From the NCBI RefSeq assembly GCF_046097105.1, contig NZ_CP175562.1, forward strand, positions 744,001 through 808,000: 64,000 nucleotides of DNA. The letters run 5' to 3'. Shown in pieces: positions 45,419 to 52,159 of this stretch. The stretch comes from Natroniella sp046097105. GTDB taxonomy: Bacteria > Bacillota > Halanaerobiia > Halobacteroidales > Halobacteroidaceae. The stretch's first letter is position 1. Every line of letters starts with the position of its first letter. The position numbers were made by a program, and so were the translations under genes. The notes under the pieces are model-generated. The model was not told the DNA's origin. It worked only from the letters and a program-made list of their open reading frames with translations, and did no database searches.

Positions 45419-45997
45419 TTAATCTTGAGAATTATTTTTTAAACTATTATTCAATTCTTTTAATTCTTCATTTGATATTGGTTCGCTCAAAGGGCGTTTT
45501 TCAGTAGCAGAGTGACTTTTAAAAACAATTTGCATCATAACATTAACAATTCGGTAAGAAGTTAAAGAAAAGTAAAGAACTAACCAAGTCCATAAAACAG
45601 ATATTAATTCAAGAAATAATAAATCATCAAATATAGTAAAAGACTTAAATTCATCTCTAAGATAAAAAATATTAGAAAATATTATCACTAAAATACCACT
45701 ATGTAATGTTTTGTTAAAATAATCATACAAATCATTTTTTAATTCAGAAGCAAATAATTTTTGAATTAATTCAGTATCTCTTAATGTGAATAAGATAGAA
45801 ATCAGAACACCTAAAAAACCAACTGTTACGGAACTTAAAGTTATAATTCCATCTAGCAGGTTATCAAATTTTTTATATTCTGCAAAGTTTAAAAAACGAA
45901 AATGAACAAGTATAAATGTTATTAAAAAACTTATTATAGCAGGGTATAATTTTTCGATGTTTATGCTAGAAAGTTTACTTTTTAAAAAGTAAAGCAT
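45419..45997 (-). CDS. Four-helix membrane protein, prophage, 192 aa
   Basis: Membrane segments at about 16-37, 47-72, 97-113 and 125-160, no signal peptide. It follows the cytosolic gene 46005-46943 by 7 bases, so they form an operon in the position where temperate phages carry genes expressed in lysogeny. No family is recognised. A Rex-like exclusion or other host-altering role is conjecture from layout. Ends at the terminator before int. Confidence 0.6.
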   Translation of the reverse strand: MLYFLKSKLSSINIEKLYPAIISFLITFILVHFRFLNFAEYKKFDNLLDGIITLSSVTVGFLGVLISILFTLRDTELIQKLFASELKNDLYDYFNKTLHSGILVIIFSNIFYLRDEFKSFTIFDDLLFLELISVLWTWLVLYFSLTSYRIVNVMMQIVFKSHSATEKRPLSEPISNEELKELNNSLKNNSQD

Positions 45998-46004
45998 ATT
46001 ATCA

Positions 46005-46943
46005 CTACCTTTGCATATTTTCTAAAATTTCATCAACTCTATTTTCATACTTATTATACATAAAAACCGATAATTCTTTGAAATCTATACTTTCTTTTCT
46101 TTCTAGCTTCATAGGGATTATGTCATGTATTTTTTCTTCAAATAAATCCAGATGCTCAACATTAGTATCTTCTGATTCTTTCATTCCTACAACAGTTTTC
46201 TTCACTACATCCTCATTAGCTTCTGCTACAGCTAGGGTGTTATGGATATGGTTTTTATTTAATCCCCTTTTAAAATTATGCCCCATAGTTAAATTAATTT
46301 CTACATTAACTGCTTCAAATCCTCCGAAATTTTTAACCATTTTACCTAAAATATTATTCCCATTTTGGTATTCGGTATTAGAGAAATCTGTTAATCTAAG
46401 AGTGAGGCTTCTGTATGTTTGAGCTTTTTTTATTTTCTCAAAGATCTCTTTGTAAAATATGGGGGTTAAGTGAATCGTTTCTTTATCCTTCTTTCCCCAT
46501 AACTCATTAAGATAATTCGAAATTCCAGTAGGGGTTAAACTATGTGCGTTTCTTTGTACCATTAATATGTTGTATTCTGGGTCATAAAGAGCAGTAACGT
46601 GTTCACCTATTGATTCATCTTTTTCTAAAACTAGTGGTTGTGCAATTTCTTCTTCTTTTACTTTACTAGGTAGGTTCTTTTCTCTCATTTTAACAAAGTT
46701 CAGGACATAAATTTTTTTGTCAATACCTTCACTTATATTATTCAAAAGATCTATTTTATCTATCCTAACAAACTCATCATAATGATTACGTTTAACTTTT
46801 TTAAAAGAATTTTTTAATTTTTTATTTGCTTTAGCAATCCATTTTCTAAGATCAAATAAACCATCACGTGTAGATTCACTCCAATTTCTTTTTCTAAAGT
46901 TAACTCTATAATATTCACATTTTATTTCTTTGCGATATGCCAT
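46005..46943 (-). CDS. Cytosolic prophage protein, 312 aa (DUF6731-like)
   Basis: Start 46943 follows aaggaggat by 6-7 bases; a longer frame from 46991 lacks a site. The protein has no membrane segment. Recognisable segments are NHYDEFVRIDKIDLLNN, then EHVTALYDPEYNILMVQRN and SLTPTGISNYLNELW, resembling uncharacterised proteins of the DUF6731 type found on mobile elements; this match is from memory. It is coupled to the four-helix protein. Confidence 0.6.
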   Translation of the reverse strand: MAYRKEIKCEYYRVNFRKRNWSESTRDGLFDLRKWIAKANKKLKNSFKKVKRNHYDEFVRIDKIDLLNNISEGIDKKIYVLNFVKMREKNLPSKVKEEEIAQPLVLEKDESIGEHVTALYDPEYNILMVQRNAHSLTPTGISNYLNELWGKKDKETIHLTPIFYKEIFEKIKKAQTYRSLTLRLTDFSNTEYQNGNNILGKMVKNFGGFEAVNVEINLTMGHNFKRGLNKNHIHNTLAVAEANEDVVKKTVVGMKESEDTNVEHLDLFEEKIHDIIPMKLERKESIDFKELSVFMYNKYENRVDEILENMQR

Positions 46944-47105
46944 TTTAATCCTCCTTGAATTATTAAAATTTAATATTTTAATTACGACCAACTATTTTTG
47001 ATAATAAATCTCCATTATTTACAATTTTTTCACTGGTAAGTAAAAATAAAACGCTACCTTAGTAGCTGATGTATCATATTAATGTAATTTTAAAGAAGGG
47101 AAGAG

Positions 47106-47264
47106 TTAATATTTAAACCCTTCCTTAGTTTCAATCTCTTTTATCAACTTAACTATATCTTTAATCGCTTCAGGGGGTAGGTTAAACTCTGATGAGCTTT
47201 CACTATGCTCATAGTCGCCATGAGCAATAAAAGATGATCCAGAACCTATATAGCTCTGGATCAT
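47106..47264 (-). CDS. Small acidic prophage ORF, 52 aa (3' part)
   Basis: ATG 47264 starts MIQSYIGSGSSFIAHGDYEH and ends in NLPPEAIKDIVKLIKEIETK EGFKY. The C-terminal half looks like real protein (helix after NLPPEA). No ribosome site is close to the ATG. It overlaps the ORF 47209-47349 in another frame at a perfect inverted repeat, and may be its continuation after a frameshift. Confidence 0.5.
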   Translation of the reverse strand: MIQSYIGSGSSFIAHGDYEHSESSSEFNLPPEAIKDIVKLIKEIETKEGFKY

Positions 47265-47349
47265 CTTTTATTGCATTCTCGATTTCATTTGAGTTTAAAT
47301 TGAAAGGGGTTCTCTTTAATCCGTCGGGCAACCCTTCATTATTGTTCAA
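47209..47349 (-). CDS. Small prophage ORF, 46 aa (5' part)
   Basis: TTG 47349 follows aaggagga, a strong site. It encodes MNNNEGLPDGLKRTPFNLNS then NEIENAIKDDPELY, then a Trp/Phe-rich tail that is probably out of frame. Joining this frame before the inverted repeat to the next ORF would give one sensible protein of about 80 residues. Confidence 0.5.
   Translation of the reverse strand: MNNNEGLPDGLKRTPFNLNSNEIENAIKDDPELYRFWIIFYCSWRL
47224..47274. repeat. Perfect 20-bp inverted repeat with 11-bp loop
   Basis: gcaataaaagatgatccaga (47224-47243) and its exact complement (47255-47274). It spans the change of frame between the two small ORFs. Confidence 0.9.
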
Positions 47350-47361
47350 TTTGAGTCCTCC

Positions 47362-48222
47362 TTATTTATATTTGTTTTTTAATCTTTGGAAATCTCCAGA
47401 TTTAAACCGTTCTCTCAATTTCTTTATATATTCATCTTCTTTAATATCTAAAAACCTGTTTAAAGTTTCAATAGCTTTTTGGTCTCTGTTAGTATGATAA
47501 TACATTTTGGACAGTTGTTCATAAAACCTTGAGTCAGGATCATAACCTTTGCGTTGGTCAGCGAACTCATCAGTTTCAATAGCTTTCAAGTATTTTTCCT
47601 CTGCCTTTTCAACTTCACCATTTTTTCTTAATTCTTCTGCTTTTTTATACATTTGGGTAGGCAAATAATCATTATTTAAATTATGATTGGCGGTAGGCTT
47701 TTCAACTACTATATTGCAACCAAGTGTTTTGTCGCCTCCTCCTGTTATATTTTTAATTTTGGCTTTTAGTTCTGAGCCTCCATTGAGATATGGAGCTATC
47801 TTTTGAGCAATATTTTTAGTTGCCCAACCTAGTTGTTCTCCAGTTGATCTCATTATCTTAACAGCATGAAGATCATATGGACTAGAGTGATGTTCTAGTT
47901 TTAGAGACTCTCCCTCTGAACATTTTTTAAGGATTTCCTGTCTGTTTGTGCCATCTTCATTTTCATAAGTAACTCCAGTAACTTTAGTGTTATATTCATT
48001 TTTTAAAGGTTCGCCGTTATAACTTGTTTCAACTGCAACATTAACTTTTGGTTTTTGTGTTTTTTTCTGTTCCTTTTGGGTTTCTTTATCTTCTTCTCCT
48101 ATATATATTAAGATGCTTGAAATAATAAATAATACAAAAGCTGTTCCAAGCCCAAAGATAAAAATTGATACTAAGGCAACTAAGAATAAAAGTCCACCTA
48201 TTGAAAATAGTACATTTTTCAT
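47362..48222 (-). CDS. Membrane-anchored HIRAN domain protein with TPR-like tail
   Basis: Start 48222 follows aaggaggacta. The 286-residue product has two membrane segments (about 4-20 and 22-41), a short charged linker, then a HIRAN domain (about 68-150: VTGVTYENEDGTNRQEIL, LEHHSSPYDLHAVKIMR, LGWATKNIAQKIAPYL). The C-terminal 100 residues form TPR-like helices (AEELRKNGEVEKAEEKYLKA, FYEQLSKMYYHTNRDQKAIE). HIRAN domains bind DNA ends or stalled forks; here it is tied to a membrane. Its role is unknown. Confidence 0.75.
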   Translation of the reverse strand: MKNVLFSIGGLLFLVALVSIFIFGLGTAFVLFIISSILIYIGEEDKETQKEQKKTQKPKVNVAVETSYNGEPLKNEYNTKVTGVTYENEDGTNRQEILKKCSEGESLKLEHHSSPYDLHAVKIMRSTGEQLGWATKNIAQKIAPYLNGGSELKAKIKNITGGGDKTLGCNIVVEKPTANHNLNNDYLPTQMYKKAEELRKNGEVEKAEEKYLKAIETDEFADQRKGYDPDSRFYEQLSKMYYHTNRDQKAIETLNRFLDIKEDEYIKKLRERFKSGDFQRLKNKYK

Positions 48223-48286
48223 TGTAGTCCTCCTTTTCATAATTCGACAAAATCCAACAAGATGAAACAAAGTAATATTAATCCAA

Positions 48287-48793
48287 TTAGAGGGTAAATT
48301 TTTTTGCCTTTTTTAAAGGCAGTCTTTTTACATTCAATTTTGTTTCTAAAGCTTGTCCTGTTACTTTGAAAAACCTTGCTAATTCCCTTAAGCTTAAATC
48401 ATAGTTGTAAATCTTTCTTTTTAAGGTTGTAGTAGGTATAAGCAACTCACTTGCAAATATATCAGCTTGTCTATCCTGTTCAGACTTCATTCTTGGTTCA
48501 CCATTGATTTTAGAGATAAAAACATCACCTTTATGGGCCAAGAGGTGATGGGCCAACTCATGTGCTACATTAAACCTCTTTTGGCCTAGGCTTTGTCGTG
48601 AGTTAACGCATAACAACTTATGAGGGCCGCTCTTTATTAACATTGCACTTTTCTTTTGCATAGGTCTCTGGATCAACGTTATCCCTTCTTTATTGACTAT
48701 GTAATCTAAATTGACAGGAGGGGATAACTCATTGAAATCAAGGTATTTTCTTGCATCTCTTTCTATTATTTTGTATTTGTCGTACAATTTCAA
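48287..48793 (-). CDS. ImmA/IrrE family metallo-endopeptidase
   Basis: The 168-residue product has the zinc motif HELAHHLLAH in VAHELAHHLLAHKGD, and the family tail ADIFASELLIPTTTLKRKI. ImmA-type proteases cleave phage or ICE repressors. It lies 11 bases after the repressor gene, so repressor-protease pairing as in ICEBs1/phi105 is likely: cleavage would trigger induction. RBS ggaggggttg. Confidence 0.9.
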   Translation of the reverse strand: MKLYDKYKIIERDARKYLDFNELSPPVNLDYIVNKEGITLIQRPMQKKSAMLIKSGPHKLLCVNSRQSLGQKRFNVAHELAHHLLAHKGDVFISKINGEPRMKSEQDRQADIFASELLIPTTTLKRKIYNYDLSLRELARFFKVTGQALETKLNVKRLPLKKAKKFTL

Positions 48794-48804
48794 CCCCTCC
48801 TAAT

Positions 48805-49218
48805 TTATGGCTCTAGTTTTTCACCTTCTAATTTTCCTTCTTTAAGGAATTTGAAATAACGGATCACATCTGCTAAGTCTTTATCTGTTGCACCTCTTGC
48901 TTCTCTAAGAAAAGTTTGGACTTCTCCTTTGGCCATCAAATCAATAATAAACTCCTGTTCTTCTTTTTCTAGAAACTTCTTAACTCCTGGTGGTATCTCT
49001 AAGTCTGGGTTTCTTATATTTGTTCTACCAAGAAGGTAGTCAGTTGATACATTAAAGTATTCGGCTAACTTATTTATAACGTATGGCTTGGGATCTGTTT
49101 TATCATTTTTATACCTGGATAGGTTAGATTTATCTATTCCAGTATCTTTTTCAATATCAGAAAGCTTTTTTCCTGACTCTTGTATCAATTTAGTTAATCT
49201 TTCAGAGAAATCACACAT
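48805..49218 (-). CDS. CI-like XRE family repressor
   Basis: N-terminal HTH_3 domain (about 5-62: LTKLIQESGKKLSDIEKDTG, then DKSNLSRYKNDKTDPKPYV), then NVSTDYLLGRTN. The C-terminal tail (FLEKEEQEFIIDLMAKGEV) carries no LexA-type peptidase, so induction by RecA self-cleavage is unlikely; ImmA-mediated cleavage fits. It is transcribed leftward from the promoter at 49262-49290. RBS caggaggtga. Confidence 0.9.
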   Translation of the reverse strand: MCDFSERLTKLIQESGKKLSDIEKDTGIDKSNLSRYKNDKTDPKPYVINKLAEYFNVSTDYLLGRTNIRNPDLEIPPGVKKFLEKEEQEFIIDLMAKGEVQTFLREARGATDKDLADVIRYFKFLKEGKLEGEKLEP

Positions 49219-49261
49219 GTAATAGTCACCTCCTGTCTACTATAATGTTACTTATGTTAAT

Positions 49262-49290
49262 ATTATATTATTTCTGTTGCAAAATTACAA
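49262..49290 (-). promoter_or_regulatory. Leftward lysogeny promoter
   Basis: On the minus strand: TTGTAA, 17-base spacer, TATAAT. A TTGCA operator half-site lies in the spacer (49277-49281). Confidence 0.7.
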
Positions 49291-49340
49291 TTAAATTGTA
49301 TAACTGCAAATTAATTTGATTTTTCTCTTGACATATTGCA
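49277..49340. promoter_or_regulatory. Operator region of the genetic switch
   Basis: TTGCA half-sites: an imperfect dyad 49277-49309 (TTGCA...TGCAA), and a third at 49336-49340 inside the rightward promoter spacer. Binding would block either promoter. Confidence 0.6.
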
Positions 49341-49356
49341 GAAATACATTTATAAT
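49328..49356 (+). promoter_or_regulatory. Rightward lytic promoter, consensus
   Basis: TTGACA, 17 bases, TATAAT, upstream of the Cro-like gene. Confidence 0.88.
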
Positions 49357-49397
49357 GTTAAGTAGTTAGAGTGAAAAATGAAAAAGGAGGGAGCAGA

Positions 49398-49631
49398 ATG
49401 AGCAAGGAACAATATAACACCTTAAAATATTTAATGCAAATCAATGGACTTTCAAGAAAGGACATAGCTGAAATAGGCGGCATTAAAGATGTTTCCACAG
49501 TTAGCAGGAAAATTAAAGATGGTGATTTTTGGTTGCAAGAAGCAAAACCAATTGCTGACCATTTTGGTATGAGTGTAGATGAATTATTTTTTTCTGAACC
49601 AGTTGTAAAACTGCAACAAAAAGCAAGATAA
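49398..49631 (+). CDS. Cro-like HTH regulator, 77 aa
   Basis: ATG 49398 follows aaaggagggagca; the upstream in-frame ATG 49371 precedes the ribosome site. An HTH_3-type fold: LKYLMQINGLSRKDIAEIGG, then KDVSTVSRKIKDGDFWLQEA and HFGMSVDELFFSE. First gene rightward of the switch, so a Cro or early regulator. TGCAA half-sites recur just after it. Confidence 0.8.
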   Translation: MSKEQYNTLKYLMQINGLSRKDIAEIGGIKDVSTVSRKIKDGDFWLQEAKPIADHFGMSVDELFFSEPVVKLQQKAR

Positions 49632-49642
49632 TTTAAATATAT

Positions 49643-49688
49643 TGTCATAATGCAATATTTTTTTAATCTCCTGTTGCAGTTATGCAAT
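49643..49688. promoter_or_regulatory. Additional operator dyads
   Basis: TTGtcataaTGCAA (49643-49656) and TTGCA-gtta-TGCAA (49675-49688) share the half-site of the switch region. Confidence 0.6.
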
Positions 49689-49702
49689 AAAAATTAAGAA
49701 CA

Positions 49703-49720
49703 AACAACTTAAGTTGTTTT
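49703..49720. promoter_or_regulatory. 18-bp perfect palindrome before the antirepressor
   Basis: aaacaacttaagttgttt; different from the TTGCA operators, so perhaps the site of another regulator. Confidence 0.45.
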
Positions 49721-49749
49721 AGTGCAAAAAACAGAAAGGGTGATTGTTA

Positions 49750-50568
49750 ATGTCAAACTTATCATTGGTTAAGTCAGAAGATTTTAAAGGAGTAAGATGT
49801 GATTTTCATAAGAGCAACAATGATATTTGGATGACTAGAAGACAAATTGGAGAAGCGTTAGATTATGCTCAACCAAATAATGCTGTTAAGAAGATTCATT
49901 CAAGACACCAAGAGAGATTTGAAGATAAGTCAAGGGTGGCCCAGATTGACACCCCCTCTGGAGGAAAGCAAAACACTACTATTTATAACCGTAAAGGTAT
50001 GATGGAAATTTGCAGACACTCTGGGCAATCTAAAGCAGATGATTTTATTGATTGGGTTTGGGAAGTTATAGATGAGATTATGAGAACTGGCAGTTATTCA
50101 GTCGAAGATGATTTTGAAGTTCCTCGGACACTCCCAGAAGCACTAAGAGCTTATGCAGATGAATTTGAGAAAAGAGAGAGATTAGAAGTTGAGAACCAAA
50201 AGAAAGAACAGATCATCGGCGAGTTAAAGCCAAAAGCAGACTACACAGATAAAATCCTTAAAAATAAAAGTTTAGTGACTATCACTCAAATAGCAAAAGA
50301 TTATGGTATGAGTGGACAAGCAATGAATAAGCTGCTGCATGAATTAGGAGTTCAATACAAAATTAACAACCAATGGTTACTGTATGCTACGCACCAAGGA
50401 AAAGGTTATACACACTCTGAGACATTTCAATTCGAGAGAAGCAGCGGCCAAAAGGATACTAAGATGTACACTAAATGGACTCAAAAAGGTAGATTGTTTC
50501 TATATGACCTGCTAAAAGACAATGGTTACTTACCAACTATTGAAAAAGAATTTAGCCAAGCAAATTAA
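49750..50568 (+). CDS. Phage antirepressor (Bro-N plus KilAC domains)
   Basis: ATG 49750 is 7 bases after agaaaggg. Bro-N domain about 1-110 (IWMTRRQIGEALDYAQPNNA, YNRKGMMEICRHSGQSKADD). A KilAC domain fills the C-terminus (LVTITQIAKDYGMSGQAMNK, WLLYATHQGKGYTHSETF, WTQKGRLFLYDLL). Such proteins counter the repressor during induction or bind DNA. Confidence 0.92.
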   Translation: MSNLSLVKSEDFKGVRCDFHKSNNDIWMTRRQIGEALDYAQPNNAVKKIHSRHQERFEDKSRVAQIDTPSGGKQNTTIYNRKGMMEICRHSGQSKADDFIDWVWEVIDEIMRTGSYSVEDDFEVPRTLPEALRAYADEFEKRERLEVENQKKEQIIGELKPKADYTDKILKNKSLVTITQIAKDYGMSGQAMNKLLHELGVQYKINNQWLLYATHQGKGYTHSETFQFERSSGQKDTKMYTKWTQKGRLFLYDLLKDNGYLPTIEKEFSQAN

Positions 50569-50591
50569 GGAGCTGAAAGGAGGGTGTTAAC

Positions 50592-50768
50592 TTGGAACCG
50601 CAGATAATTCCCGATACTGAAAAGACAGCAGAATTATCATATGAATTTTATAATGCTCTAGTAAAGAAAGGGATGGACAGAGAAGTAGCTGCAAGTTTGA
50701 CCAATGGTTATACTCGATCTATTCTCGATCTTTTAATGGGGATCAGATTAAGGCAGATGTCTGGTTGA
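50592..50768 (+). CDS. Small prophage protein, 58 aa
   Basis: TTG start after aaaggagggtgtt. Begins MEPQIIPDTEKTAELSYEFY and continues KKGMDREVAASLTNGYT, a helical protein of a type common between antirepressor and excisionase genes. Function unknown. Confidence 0.6.
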   Translation: MEPQIIPDTEKTAELSYEFYNALVKKGMDREVAASLTNGYTRSILDLLMGIRLRQMSG

Positions 50769-50798
50769 TGATGTTGATTAATGAGAGGAGGTGAGAGG

Positions 50799-50960
50799 GT
50801 GAGTAAAGAGATAGAAAGACTAGAGAAGAGGGTTAAGAAGTTAGAAAAGAAAATAGCTGAACTGGAGAGTGAGGCTCCAGAACAGCCTAGTGTAACTGCA
50901 GAAAAAATAAGAAGTGAACTTAGTAATGTGTTAGCTAGAGAAGGAAGAAAATACATTTAA
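50799..50960 (+). CDS. Small coiled-coil prophage protein, 53 aa
   Basis: GTG start after agaggaggtgaga. Coiled coil MSKEIERLEKRVKKLEKKIA then a short tail. Function unknown. Confidence 0.55.
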   Translation: MSKEIERLEKRVKKLEKKIAELESEAPEQPSVTAEKIRSELSNVLAREGRKYI

Positions 50961-50988
50961 GGTAGATAGCCTGAAAGGAGGGCCAACG

Positions 50989-51294
50989 ATGTCAGGTTTA
51001 CTAGAATCATTGACTGAGGATATTGTTTCTCAACTGGAGACAATGAATGAAAGGTTAGAAAGATTAGAGCAGAAACCTGAGTACTGTAATGACATTAAGA
51101 TGTATAATGTCGAGGAAGTCGCGGAAAAGACTTCTTTAAGCGAAACTAAAATTTATGATCTAATTCGCCAAGGGAAGTTTCCTTGTGTTGTTGCGGGGAG
51201 GAGGAAGTTGATCCCCCGCAAGGATCTAGTTCGCTGGATTGATGAAAACAATGTGATGAATCAGGAGCAGAAAGAAATTGCAATATTAGGTTGA
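50989..51294 (+). CDS. Excisionase-like HTH_17 protein
   Basis: The 101-residue product has a short coiled coil (5-30) and an HTH_17/excisionase fold: MYNVEEVAEKTSLSETKIYD, then LIRQGKFPCVVAGRRKLIPR and KDLVRWIDEN. Likely DNA-binding, possibly Xis or a regulator. RBS aaaggagggcc. Confidence 0.8.
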   Translation: MSGLLESLTEDIVSQLETMNERLERLEQKPEYCNDIKMYNVEEVAEKTSLSETKIYDLIRQGKFPCVVAGRRKLIPRKDLVRWIDENNVMNQEQKEIAILG

Positions 51295-51303
51295 AAGGAA
51301 GTT

Positions 51304-51403
51304 GTTGGCAAAAAGAAAAAGCACTCCCGCTAGGAACGAGAGTGCTATCGACATTTAAACTAATTTGTACGTTTATCATATCACCAATAGGGAGGAATTA
51401 CAA
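51304..51403 (+). promoter_or_regulatory. Leader with hairpin upstream of the early operon
   Basis: Stem agcactc (51320-51326)/gagtgct (51340-51346), loop containing cccgc. Then TATCATATC and TAGGGAGG precede the next gene, the same order as in the leader at 61585. Confidence 0.45.
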
Positions 51404-51778
51404 ATGACTCACTTGGAAGCAACGGAGATTAGATTGCAAGACATTAAAAAACAGGTTGAGGGCAAGCTTGGGGAGTTAGTCAGCTATGATCATGTAAGCA
51501 TTGGACAAGAAGAGACTGTAATCCGCCAAATTAAAATTACTAAACATGAGATAGTTAATAGATTGAGAAAAATAGATGAATACAAGATAGTTCAGCACCT
51601 TAAGAATGACTTATATGTTACTGATGATCAACAAGATACAATGCAAGGATTGATAGCTTTAGTATTAGCTGATAGGTGCAAAAGCTTCATTGAGGTCGAG
51701 AATGGTATTAGAAAGTATTTCTTAAGTATTGATATTGGCGGTTATCGGAGCAAATGGGAAGTAAAGGAGGTTAGATAA
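51404..51778 (+). CDS. Prophage protein of unknown function, 124 aa
   Basis: ATG 51404 is 7 bases after gggagga; the frame extends further upstream without a site. Helical, with VEGKLGELVSYDHVSIGQEE and MQGLIALVLADRCKSFIEVE. Family not recognised. Confidence 0.6.
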   Translation: MTHLEATEIRLQDIKKQVEGKLGELVSYDHVSIGQEETVIRQIKITKHEIVNRLRKIDEYKIVQHLKNDLYVTDDQQDTMQGLIALVLADRCKSFIEVENGIRKYFLSIDIGGYRSKWEVKEVR

Positions 51779-51779
51779 G

Positions 51780-52079
51780 ATGGCAAGGTATATTGAGTTA
51801 ACTGATACTAAACATTCTAGTGATAGGATAAAGTCTGGCTTCCTTACCAGAGAATCTGTTGCGGAAGTGATTGATATTTTGCAGTATGACCCGAACATGA
51901 AAAGCTCTATTTCAACTAGTGATATATATTGTGTCGAAAGAATTAATCTCGATAACATCGTTGTGATTATTTTGAAGTTTGGTGTAGAAGACAATATTGA
52001 ATGTGGAGTTAAGAGATCAAGTCCAGAGTATTACCGATTAAATAAAGTCAGAGATCAAGCAAAGGAAGAAGTGGTTTAA
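51780..52079 (+). CDS. Prophage protein of unknown function, 99 aa
   Basis: Begins one base after the previous stop, with gtaaaggagg as its ribosome site. Contains TRESVAEVIDILQYDPNMKS. No family recognised. Bases 52084-52171 hold an open tail (TDEPLADFMSRKTDEYEREW, KNARD) without a start codon, probably a remnant. Confidence 0.6.
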   Translation: MARYIELTDTKHSSDRIKSGFLTRESVAEVIDILQYDPNMKSSISTSDIYCVERINLDNIVVIILKFGVEDNIECGVKRSSPEYYRLNKVRDQAKEEVV

Positions 52080-52159
52080 ATGGTAGAGAGCAAAAACAGA
52101 TGAGCCACTTGCTGATTTTATGAGTAGAAAAACAGATGAATATGAAAGGGAGTGGAAAA

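Noticed and set aside
49358..49687. 109-codon minus-strand frame across the Cro-like gene
   Set aside because: Opposes a gene with a consensus promoter and ribosome site; its product is low-complexity.
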